From Tetrapyrgos nigripes (lineage: Eukaryota > Basidiomycota > Agaricomycetes > Agaricales > Campanellaceae), in contig JAACJM010000007.1 in assembly GCA_013368315.1 (NCBI GenBank), forward strand, positions 682,001-746,000: a stretch of 64,000 bases of DNA. The letters are read 5' to 3'. The notes beneath the pieces were generated by a model. It ran no database searches. It was not told where the DNA came from and saw only the letters and a program-made list of their open reading frames with translations. The translations under genes were made by a program, and so were the position numbers. This document shows, one piece after another, positions 11,367 through 20,963 of the stretch (positions are counted from its first letter, which is position 1; the number at the start of each line of letters is the position of its first letter).

Positions 11367-11849
11367 CTAGCCAAACTTATTACCACCTGCAGGAGCGCCC
11401 TTGGCAATGGCAACCCAGCTTTCATGAGAGTTGATATCGTCCTACCATCTAGTACTATAGGACAAAGACAGGAAGAAATTTAATCGTCACCGTGAGTCGC
11501 CGTGAAATCAACTGTCGAAATTCAAGAAACACAAAACAAACAAAAATGTATCTAGTAGTAGCATTAGGGCCTTTGCTAGTCAATAAATCGCTTCCTTCTG
11601 TGGTGAGGAGGTATCTGTAGAGGAGATGGAAGAGGTCTGCTAGAGTGGGCTCCTGTGATATCGAACCCGAGTCGGGCACGGCCGGACTCACTGCAACGAC
11701 TCAGTAAAAGGGAAAAGAAAAAGAGAAAGGCTAGTGGAAGATGAATATGAGGTATTAAGAAAGACCAAAAACAAGAAGCAGGGCTCACATCGCCACCCAA
11801 GTATTTCTGCTTTGTCGAAATCTTCTCATATGCGTCGAGTTTAGCAGAG
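11367..11849 (-). pseudogene. Glutathione S-transferase remnant (exons 3-5)
   Basis: On the minus strand, sequence matching GST exon 5 (stop codon at 11369-11367), exon 4 (PTLADLFHL..., ~11650-11570) and part of exon 3 (~11849-11787) is present in order. The TGGTGG pair opening exon 5 in the intact copies (17040, 19411) reads TGGTAG here, a premature stop in the WW motif. Exon 4 has also drifted (SLLAT region altered). Similarity ends abruptly near 11849 inside exon 3, so exons 1-2 with the glutathione-binding half are missing. It is a dead 3' fragment of the module. Confidence 0.8.
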
Positions 11850-12168
11850 CTCGAGGGTCTTCATAGCGCTTGCTGCGCTTAAGCTGCAAGAAATTATTCA
11901 AGAGCATTGAATAGTCTGGCACTGCGTTTACTACAAAATGAAAAGACTTTGAAGATAAAAGCGAGACCCCTGAGATATGCAGTGCGAAAGGAGGAAGAAT
12001 ACTTGTCGCGAAGGGAAGAGACAAGGAACCTAGAAGACGGAAGCCGAGTTTCCGAAAGGTTCGGGAGGATTGGATATATTTAGGCGGGTACTTCCATATA
12101 TGGTACCGTGGAAATTGGACATCCTGTCTTGATCCAGTCGTCTCATCTCCATCCATTTCCACATTTCC
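11850..12168. other. Unique stretch between GST remnant and F-box copy
   Basis: About 320 bp with no gene; it marks the join between two modules. The last ~50 bp match the leader of the 9244 copy. Confidence 0.4.
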
Positions 12169-13770
12169 ATGGACGCTCAATCCCGCACTGGTACCATTCC
12201 TGCAAAATATGAAATGAACCGCATCCAGACTCTCCTTCGCTCCAACTACGGCCTCTACACCCCCGACCCCGAATGCATCCCTCAGTATCTCTCCAACACC
12301 GAACGCGAGATGCGTCGAAACGCAGACGAGATACTTAGGCTGGAAGCACAGATAGCTTCTATCCGGGTTGAGCAGAGAGGGCTGGAATGGCGAGTTTCTC
12401 GATATCGGTCGCTGTTGGCGCCAATCAGACGACTTGCACCGGAAACCCTCTCATTGATCTTCGAGTCGTTTTGCGGCGAAGGTACTACATTCTCCGAGAA
12501 GATCTATTCTCCCCCAGCACAGATTTCGCGCGTTTGTGCAGGCTGGCGGGATCTTACGCGTAGGACACCTACTCTTTGGTCATCACTCCGAATCGAGCAT
12601 GCTGCACTGAAGCATTTCTCTGTTGAGAAATTTGTTTCCTTGCTTACAATGCATCTCGAGCTGTCTCAGCAAGTTCCTCTAGACCTGTCCGTTTCGATAG
12701 AGGCATTAGACAATGAGAAACCGGCTCGACTCATCCTAGAGATGCTGTTTTCGCAGTCAACTCGTTGGAGAGACGTCAGCCTGGACCTACCCAATTTCAT
12801 CACTGCGGCTGACTTGGAACCTCTCACAGGAAAGCTACATTGGCTTCGGCTTCTGGACGTCCAGTCTCGGCAGATGATACTATCGAACCTGCGTGCCTTT
12901 GAAATTGCACTAAGCCTAAAAGTACTTCTCTGTTTCACAATTCCAATCGGACTTCCATGGGCGCAAATCTCGGATTTGACCGTGAGCTTTAGACTGCCTG
13001 ATTTCGTTTCCTGGGTCTTGTTAAAGGCTACCGAAGTCCGTGCATTCAAGCTTCATCAATGTATATCCCGTGGTGAACCAGACCAGTTTCCGGTGGTTTA
13101 TAATAATAACCTCACTTCACTCTCAATCATGGTGGACCAAAAGCACCCAGATTTTCATCATTGGTTCAAATCGCTTACTCTCCCCAATCTGACGTCCCTG
13201 CATATCGCTGGCTACGAGTTCTCCCTTCCCGTTGCTTGCACCAGTGTTTTCGAGAACAATTGTTTTCCTTCTTTCCTCTCGCGCTCGTCCTGCACCATCA
13301 CCTCGCTCTCTTTAATCGACCTACCACTCTGAATCCGATGCAATAGCCCTTCTCACCACCCTACCATCCCTCTCTTCTTTGACAATCCACGAGAGGACAG
13401 ATCCCCAACTAAACACTCCCTCACGAGCACCTTCTTCAAATCGTTGACCATAAAACACAACACCACATTCTCAAACAGCCACTCGCTGCCTTTACGACTC
13501 GAACGCCTTCGTTCATTAGACTTACGCGTCCATGGTGCTTTCCCTGCGAAAGTGATCCTGGACATCATCATATCTCGATGGATAGGGAATGACTTGGAGT
13601 ATTCGGCCACGGTTGGTGTGGATAGTTTGACGAAGGTCAAGATTTTGGTTCTTAGAAGTGAAGATGCTATGGTGTTGGATGTACAGGAGTTCCATGATTC
13701 ATTGGAAGCTTATAAAAGATTAAGATTGTCGTTTTGTTGCGAGTCGAAATTCTTGGGGAGGGAAGAGTAA
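12169..13770 (+). pseudogene. F-box-like array paralog 3, broken by indels
   Basis: It has the same start and architecture as paralogs 1 and 2. At 13330-13332 the frame hits TGA (CTC TGA ATC) where paralog 2 reads CTCTCCGAATCC, because two C bases are missing. About 85 bp later (13413-13425) one more base is missing against paralog 2, so the frame returns and the last 109 codons (from 13444) are in the original frame and well conserved. The product would be a 387-residue protein lacking the last third. The conservation of the tail suggests the breaks are recent or technical. Its 3' flank is cut at about 13857 by foreign sequence. Confidence 0.8.
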
Positions 13771-13857
13771 AAGTGGTAGAGGTCATGGTGTTGGGATTTG
13801 GACTGCTGGCGGAAGACGTTTTTACCCCGAAAGTGTTTTACTAGAGGACTCGAAAGG

Positions 13858-14796
13858 ATGACAATGAAACGCGGCTATCTCATGCTGATCTCATGGGCAG
13901 CTGGAGTGGATCAGTTAGCACCTGAATTACTAAAGCGGACGTGGCTGGGGCACAGTGGACTCGCCGGGAATCGTGAACTACAGGGCACAGACCATTCTAT
14001 CAACTAATCCATCTCGACTCCCCTTGACAGCTCAGTGTCACCATCCAACAAGGAGAGAAACTTCTCGGAGCATATATTCGCCGTGCTCCTGCAGTGGCTG
14101 AGAGGTTGGTTGACATTTGCCCAAGACCCTAGGGCCACGGACATGAAAAATGACAGCACCTGGTTCCTGCCTCGATGCTGGACATGTAGACAGACGGCCT
14201 TCGCATCTGAGTGTACGTAATCAGAACCACCGTTTTCGACTACCTCCATGAACTCAATTTCCAAGCGGTGCAAGTCCAACAGTAAGCCTTCCTCAGGTAC
14301 ATTAACAGCGAATACTCTGACCCGTAAAATATGTACCTTTTGTGGCACCGCTTTTCGTCGTTCCGGTGAATTCTTTCCAGTGTAAGGACCGTCATGCGGC
14401 GTTCAAGTGTCCAAGCGCAGATTTTTTACTGCCACTACAAATAATCTTAACTCTATGACATGCAGATTGAACGCACAATGGGTCGTCTATGGCACACTCT
14501 TCATCCGCTTGCATTCAGGTACCGACAGTCCAAACTAGACAAGGATTGCTCGAACTGTCGCGATTGACCCTTGTACTGTTTGCGCATCAACATCCAGCCC
14601 GTACGTCATGTCCATCTGAGAAACCTCTCATGACACGATTTACACTACCTGGCAGTCCCTGACCGTGTCCGGCTCTAGGATTACTGTCATCGTCTGCAAG
14701 CAAGAGCCGGCTCATGTTCCTTTCCAGCAGAGCTGTGCGCACTTCTAGTTCAACTTGTAGTTACAGTTGTTCACGATTACGGAACGGATTTTTCAG
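13858..14796. other. Unique inserted sequence upstream of fruiting-body-type gene
   Basis: Module similarity stops at about 13857 (CGAGGACTCGAAA in other copies continues ATTCGG; here GGATGACAATG). The next ~0.9 kb has no counterpart in the other modules. A 114-codon minus-strand open frame (14348-14004) shows no recognisable domain and no clear splice partners, so no gene is called. Confidence 0.45.
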
Positions 14797-14803
14797 TATA
14801 AAA
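14797..14803 (+). promoter_or_regulatory. TATA box of fruiting-body-type gene
   Basis: TATAAAA lies 54 bp before the ATG at 14857, followed by a short AAGCAAGCTCACTCC leader. Spacing is typical for a highly induced fungal gene. Confidence 0.6.
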
Positions 14804-14856
14804 GCAAGCTCACTCCGCTGGTCCAGAACAAGATCTTCCCCTTTCTCAGTGCATCA

Positions 14857-16629
14857 ATGGCAAAGTTATTCTTTGGCAGTCTTCTGGCCCTTTCTACCCT
14901 AACGGTATCCCTTGCTGGTATGTTCAACCTCCTGATTGCTGGAATCTATGTCAAATGCTCATTCTCATTCTTTGACAGAGGGAAACCTCGTGTACCCTGC
15001 ATACGGAGGAGTCCCAATCGCTGATGCTGGCTCTGTCGACTTCAACAGTTCGCTCACCGATACGGACAGCATCGTTTCCACTGCTCAGATAGTCGATCAG
15101 AAAGGAGGCGCTGCTGGAGATGTTATTCCTCCGCCCCCTCCACCGGTTACGCTTACTGCGATTGACGGAGACCTAGTGAATGTGACCGTTGATTCGCTAG
15201 TCGCAGATCAAACGCAATCATCACCAACCAAACGTTCAGTGAAGGACTATGTCCAAATCTTCAAAGGCACTGGCACTGGTCCCAATGACCGGGATGGGTC
15301 AATCGAGGGAACTGGTTATCTGACGTTCACTGTCGTCGATAATTCTACATACAACGTCGATGCTTGTCTGAACTTCTGTGACCGTGTTGAGCAGTGCGGT
15401 GAGCAACTTTCCTTAGTGCTATTTCCGATTCACCTAATTTATCTCCTGATCAACTTTAGTATTCGCCAATCTCTACTACGAGTTTAACAATCCTGGACTG
15501 GACTCTGGAGGATCTAACCTCAAGTGCGCCGTGTATGCGGATGTTCACAAGGCTTCCGAAAAACTAAACAGAGGTGGTCAGCAACTCGCTCCTCCTCCAG
15601 CGGGTCTTACCTATATCCAGCAGAGTACTGGATGGACTACTAAATCTCTTCCGGAACCAAAAACACCTGATGGCTTCGAACTCGTGTTTGGACCTACGAA
15701 TGGAGCGAATAATGCACCAGGGGTATGTCTTCCATCTTCAACTCCGGAAGGGAAGAAAAAGCTGATCATTATTATAGTATATGGGCTTCGCATTCATTGA
15801 CAGATACGACGTCCAAGCCTGCGCAGACCTTTGCAACACTCGTGGTGCTGACAGTCAAGGTGGAAACTGCCAGTATTTCAACATTTGGAGGGCCCTTGTG
15901 GATGGTGTCCCGACGACGTACACTTGCTCTATGGTGTGTCAGACTCGTCTTCGCTACATATCCGATTTCCTGATCAATTTGCAGTATTTCTTGGTCGCGG
16001 ATGAGTCCACCGCTGTGAACTTTGGTTAGTTGTGGGATAATCTTAATGTCCTTCTTCATTTGACTGACTGCATTGCTTGCTCAGGTCAGGGAGACCTTGC
16101 CGTGTCAGAGTCTCGTGGATATCGTCGCAAGAACGTCATCCCTGATGGTGGATTTGAAGGATTCAACTGCGGTACCAACATCACTGCTCCATTCTGCTTT
16201 ACTCCTGGCTATTCCGCCTGGAAAGGAATTTCCCCCGCTACTGGTCACCTTGATGCCTCCATCTTCAACTATGCGCCCTATGCTAGGACTGGCCACGGTG
16301 TGGCTCTTCTTGGCTCCGCATTCGGTGAAGACGACTTCCCTGGTACCCTGACTCCTGCTTCGAGCCTCGATACCGAAGTTGGGAAGACTTATACGTTACA
16401 ATTCTTCCATTCCAGTGCCTTTTCTGGCCCTGAAGGCGAGGCGGATGCATTTGTCGAGGTTCACTGGAATGATGCGGTTATTGCCACGATAAAGCCCGGT
16501 TTCAGTAGTTGGACCTTCTACAGCTTCAACGTCGTTGCTCAAGGCAATGATGTTCTGCAATTCCATGGAGGGAAAGCTCCCTCTTATGATTTCCTGGATG
16601 ATGTGAGCCTCTTCCTCACTATTGGCTGA
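14857..16629 (+). CDS. Secreted fruiting-body-type protein, Gal-binding-like C-terminus, 494 aa
   Basis: Exons 14857-14917, 14979-15398, 15460-15722, 15778-15933, 15985-16024 and 16085-16629 sum to 1485 nt with matching phases. A signal peptide (MAKLFFGSLLALSTLTVSLA) is split by intron 1. An extended, Pro-rich N-terminal part (DVIPPPPPPV) leads to a cysteine-containing module (YNVDACLNFCDRVEQC, then YDVQACADLCNTR) that looks like two apple/PAN-like Cys clusters. The last ~170 residues (NVIPDGGFEGF to YDFLDDVSLFL) have the start and end motifs of a DUF642/CBM-like galactose-binding sandwich. Similar proteins are described from agarics as fruit-body specific; that assignment is from memory of the family. 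Likely a wall or matrix protein. It lies in a block inserted between an F-box copy and a GST gene. Confidence 0.75.
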
Positions 16630-16969
16630 AGCAGGACGATACTCGGATTACATAGAAACGCTAAGTTGAAAGGGACTTTGTAGAGTATCCTCGTGTATAT
16701 TTACATTTGGTATAAACTACCATATTTCTACGTATTGACTAGTCGGCGGTCATTAGTATTTCGTCTATACGGGGTGAAGTAATTATTTAATATTATTATG
16801 ATTGTTTTGAAGATTCGAAGAGAGATCTTGATTTATAAGACTATGGACTCGCCTTTGTATAAGGGGCATAATAGCTCAACGGAGATAGTCCTAAGGTTCA
16901 TGCGTTCATGCGCCGGCGAAATTCCCGCCACCGCTCACCACTCTAGCCAGGCCGCGACCTTTGATTTGA
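16630..16969. other. Intergenic, right part of inserted block
   Basis: 3' UTR of the fruiting-body-type gene and AT-rich sequence. No gene seen. At about 16970 the sequence rejoins the F-box/GST module flank (ACTTTTCTTGGATTTCGTGC). Confidence 0.45.
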
Positions 16970-17039
16970 AGGAAAACTTTTCTTGGATTTCGTGCACACA
17001 GCAAATTCAAAACAATCAACACAGTTTGCTACTACCTGT

Positions 17040-18078
17040 CTAGTCAAACTTATTAACACCTGCAGGAACGCCCTTGGCAATGGCAGCCCAGCTTTCACGA
17101 GAGCTGATATCGTTCCACCATCTATAGGACAAAGACAGGAATAAATTCAAGAAACACAAAGAAACAAAACGCACCTAGTAACATTAGGCCCTTTGCTAGT
17201 CAACAAATCGCTTCCTGCTGTGGCGAGGAGGGATCCGGAGGGAAGATGGAAGAGGTCTGCTAGAGTGAGCTCCTGTGAATAATAATAATACGAGTCAATG
17301 GTGGTACAAGTTCAGTTGGAACAGTGAAAAGTAAAAGCTCGAGGGTGGTCAGATAATGAAAAAGGACTAACATCACCACCCATGTATTTCTGCTCTGCCA
17401 ATATTTTCTCGTATGCGTCGAGTTTGGCAGAGAGAGTCTTGATAGACTCGTCATAGACGGCATCGTTCTTGGTCTGGCCGAGCCTGTAATCATAACACAC
17501 AAAGTTATCAGTGGTTTAGCATCGCAGTAGTGAATTTGCCGAGCCAAAGCCAAAAGTCGGAGGAACAGAAATACTAAGTAGTAGTACTCACATAGACTTA
17601 AAGATAGCTTCGAATGTAGCTGTGGATGCAAAAGGATCGAAATTCGATTGCTCGATCGAAACCCCCTGCTCGAATAAAGCCTTCGCCTTCAAGTCAGAGT
17701 CTGGAGTAAGCTTGGGGCCTTGATTGGGGTATTTAGCATCCAAGTAACGACAGATGGCTCGAGATTCGAAGAATGTGAAGCCATCGTCATCCTGGTCACG
17801 AGATAGATAGATAGATAGATAGATAAGTTAGTAGGGAGTCTTCGATATCAATGGAGGTGATAGAAGTGATACACGTGTTGTACAGGCGTCAAGATACTAG
17901 TACTCACGATATAAGGAACCTGGCCAAACCGTTGTTTCTCGAGGAAAGTGGGGGCTTTGTGCTCGCCTTTGAACAGATCGATGACGACCAACTCGAAGGG
18001 TATCTTCTTCTCGTAGAGGACGACGGCGACACGCTTCGTGCAGGTGGATTGTGGGTTACCATAGAGCTTGAGAACCAT
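17040..18078 (-). CDS. Glutathione S-transferase 1 (phi-like), 220 aa
   Basis: Exons 18078-17908, 17791-17592, 17483-17372, 17272-17175 and 17121-17040 give 663 nt in frame. The thioredoxin-like N-terminal domain (MVLKLYGNPQSTCTKRVAVV) has the Ser-Thr-Cys-Thr stretch where phi/theta-type GSTs hold the catalytic residue, followed by GQVPYI with the cis-proline and FFESRAICRYL with the glutathione-contacting Glu-Ser. The helical C-terminal domain includes LTLADLFHLP and ends GVPAGVNKFD. It would conjugate glutathione to electrophiles in the cytosol; the substrate is unknown. Intron 1 contains a GATA microsatellite. It is a close paralog of the gene at 19411 and converges with the F-box copy at 12169 across an inserted block. 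QRFGQVPY replaces the usual QPFGQVPY (Pro to Arg). Confidence 0.9.
17803..17824 (+). repeat. GATA tetranucleotide microsatellite
   Basis: ATAG/GATA repeated about five and a half times in intron 1 of GST 1. The paralog at 20180-20190 has only ATAGATAG, so the tract expanded after duplication. Confidence 0.85.
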
Positions 18079-18541
18079 CGCTGACTCTTGAGTTCGAGGT
18101 TAAGAAGAGAGAATTGTTTTGAGCTGGTAGTTAGTTTGATGGTAGCCATCTTATTAATAAGCTAGCCTGCTAGCTTACAGTAGTGGCCGTTGAAAATTCC
18201 TAGTTCAAAAAAGGCAATAGTTTCCCATCACTGTAGAGAACCGAAAATCCTGCCAAAATGTGGCCACACAACGACGACAAGTGGTAAGGCAGTTATTTCG
18301 ATGCTGGGGATCGACACAGGCAGTCGTCTTACGGCGCCCAGTCAGGGCGTTTTGGTGACTTTTGTTGTACAACGCGAGTTGCCTTTTTGGGGGTCGGAAT
18401 TTTCAACGACCGCTACTGTAAGTCTGCCTAGGGGAGACTAGCCAGACGCTCATGTACTCGGGGCTTGCGTTGATGATCTGATAACACCAGGCACAAACGC
18501 CGGTAAATCCGTAAGTCCCGACCGTACAAGAGGCTTGTAGT
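18079..18541. other. GST 1 promoter region and module join
   Basis: Contains the upstream region of GST 1 and scrambled sequence. A ~30 bp motif (CACCAGGCACAAACGCCGG at 18485) recurs as CACCAGGCCCAAACTCCCG at 18593, bracketing a 45 bp piece of the F-box 3' end. No intact gene. Confidence 0.45.
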
Positions 18542-18946
18542 TTGGTTGTGAATCGACATTTTTGGGAGGGAAGGGTAAAAAGTGACGGAGGTCACCAGGC
18601 CCAAACTCCCGTAAATCCGAAGCTCACGAAAACCTTTTCTTTTCCAAATGAATTTCCTTGTTTACAACTCGAACACCTTCGTTCATTGGACATCCGTGTC
18701 CACGCTGCTTTTCCTGCGAAAGTAATCGTGGACGCTATCGTATCTCGATGGACAGGGAATGACTTAGAGTATTCGGCTACGGTTGGTGTGGATAGCTTGA
18801 CGAAGGTCAAGATTTCAGTTCTGAGAAGTAAAGGTGCTATGGTGTTGGATGTACAGGAGTTGCACGATTCGTTGGAAGCTTATAAAAGATTGGGATTGTG
18901 GTTTTGCTGCGAGTCGAAATTCTTGCGAGAGAAGGCTAAAAATTGA
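18542..18946 (+). pseudogene. F-box-like array paralog 4, C-terminal fragment
   Basis: Only the last ~105 codons of the F-box family survive (from LEHLRSLDIRVH to the stop, in frame), with AFPAKVIVDAIVSRW and AMVLDVQELHDSLEAYKRL intact. It is preceded by a 45 bp piece (18550-18596) that copies the very 3' end of another member (GGGAGGGAAGGGTAAAAAGT), so the 5' side is a patchwork of two duplications. There is no F-box or coiled coil. It is a remnant of the third module, followed by the usual flank and GST 2. Confidence 0.85.
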
Positions 18947-19410
18947 CGGAGGTCATGGCGTTGGTGGTGTTGGGATTTGGACTGCTGGCGGAAAACGTTT
19001 TTGCCCGAAAGTGTTTTACTAGAGGACTCGAAAATTCGGTGTACATGTTTCCTTGCCGTTTGTAAACCATTCTGTTCTTTCTTGATTTTTCTGTACCCGC
19101 GTCCTTTGTGTTCTATTTGTTGGTCAAGTCGACTTTCTTAGTCAAGAGATGTATGTAGATATGTATACAGCAGGTGTAGCTCTTCAAGGCGGACCAATGT
19201 TTTGTTGGATTTGGGAATATACGTAGGATAAAATAGCGCATAGTTACCTGTAGGCTCGGAGGTCCAGACGTTGGGGCTCAGACGTTCGTTTGTTCGTTCA
19301 TTCGGGAATGCTATGTAGTACATAAAGAAGCTCCGATTCGAAATATATATTTCTTGGATTTTGTGCACACAGCAAGTTCAACATAATCAACATCGTTTGC
19401 TACTACGCGT
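18947..19410 (+). repeat. Array flank between F-box fragment and GST 2
   Basis: The same ~460 bp spacer as 10885-11366, with the same order of blocks (F-box 3' UTR, GTTCGTTCATTCGGGAATGC, GTGCACACAGCAAG) leading to the GST stop codon. Confidence 0.8.
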
Positions 19411-20469
19411 CTAGTCAAACTTATTAACACCTGCAGGGATGCCCTTGGCAATGGCAGCCCAGCTTTCACGAGAGCTGATATCTTTCCACCATCTATCAGA
19501 CAAAATTTAATCGTCACCGTGAGTCGTGAAATGAACCGTCGAAATTCACAAGACGTACCTGGTAACATTAGGCCCTTTACTAGTCATCAAATCACTTCCG
19601 GCTGTGGCGAGGAGGGATCCGTAGGGCAGGTGGAAGAGGTCTGCTAGAGTGACTCCCTGTGATATCGATTTGGTCAAGGCTCAGTTGGAACAGTAAAAAG
19701 TAAGAGGGAAAGGGTAGTGGAAGATGAATGTGAAGGAGGACAAGAAACAAGAAGCAAGACTCACATCACCACCCAAGTATTTCTGCTTTGCCAGAATCTT
19801 CTCATATGCATCGAGTTTGGCAGAGAGGGTCTTGATAGCCTCGTCATAGACGGCGTCGTTCTTGGTCTGGCCAAACCTATAAGAAATACGACCGGGTTAA
19901 TTTCAGGTTGACATTCCGACGCTGTGATAGCAGAATCTCCGAGTCAGGAGTAAGTACCGCTACTCACATAGGCTTAAAAATAGCCTCCATGATAGCTTTG
20001 GACGCAAAAGGATCGAAATTCGATTGTTCAATCGAAACCCCCTGCTCGAATAAAGCCTTCGCCTTCAAGTCGGAGTCTGGAGTAAGCTTGGGGCCTTTAT
20101 TGGGGTATTTAGCGTCCAAGTAGCGAGAGATGGCTCTGGATTCGAATAGTGTGAAGCCATCGTCCTCCTGGTCATGGTGAACAGATAGATAGTTAGCAGG
20201 GAGTCAGATATATAGTCAGACTTGATCGTGATATCGATTGAGGAGATGGAAGTGACACACGCATTCAAGTTGTACGCGGTCAAGATACTAGTACTCACGA
20301 TATAAGGAACCTGGCCAAACGGTTGCTTCTCGAGGAAAGCGGGGGCTTTGTGCTCGCCTTTGGACAGATCAATGACGACCAACTCGAAGGGTATCTTCTT
20401 CTCGTAGAGGACTACGGCGACACGCTTGGTGCAGGTGGCTTGTGGGTTACCGTAGAGCTTGAGAACCAT
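19411..20469 (-). CDS. Glutathione S-transferase 2 (phi-like), 220 aa
   Basis: Exons 20469-20299, 20167-19968, 19876-19765, 19656-19559 and 19492-19411 sum to 663 nt, exon for exon the same lengths as GST 1. Motifs: YGNPQATCTKRVAVVLYEKK, QPFGQVPYI and the C-terminal LADLF motif; the protein ends KGIPAGVNKFD. Exon 3 starts FGQTKND where GST 1 has LGQTKND. Both genes look functional. Cytosolic glutathione conjugation or detoxification is expected from the family. Neighbours: converges with the F-box fragment at 18542 and lies 0.5 kb from the WW-domain gene on the other side. Confidence 0.92.
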
Positions 20470-20963
20470 TGTTGACTCTTGAGTTCGAGATTAGGAAGAG
20501 AGAATTGTTTTGAACTGGTAGTTAGTAGTTGATGATAGCCATACGCTCATACTCTTCGCTTTTAAAGAGGTCTGGTCGTAGACTTTGACATGTTGATGAT
20601 GACGCGAGTGTACAACGTCTTATTAGGGGCTTTAGTCAGATTTTACTGACTACGCTGATGGATCTGCACAAGATGTATTAGCTATATGGAATGATACACG
20701 AATGATATTCATATCCGCCTCAAAATTTAAAATTGACTATCCTTACAAGCACGTTGTCATTCCCAATGACACATAGCGACATTTCTTGCGGGCGCAGTAA
20801 AGATGGTGACACGCTTGAAAGTGAAAGAATTTGAGCTGAACCGCCATAGTGGTCAAAAAGAAAGGAATGTTATCTTATCTTATCTTTGCATCACTCAGTG
20901 CCTCATGCCGCTAATGTTAGGTTGTGTCCATCATGCGCTCAGCGCTACGCCTTCTCAACTCTC
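20470..20963. other. Divergent intergenic region GST 2 / WW-domain gene
   Basis: About 490 bp with the upstream regions of both genes. A CTTATCTTATCTTATC-like tract (20872-20887) holds three GATA-type sites on the minus strand (TTATC on plus), candidate sites for a GATA factor. No gene. Confidence 0.4.

Noticed and set aside
14004..14348. 114-codon minus-strand open frame in the inserted block
   Set aside because: No domain, no clear splice partners or promoter. Could be a decayed exon, but not supportable.
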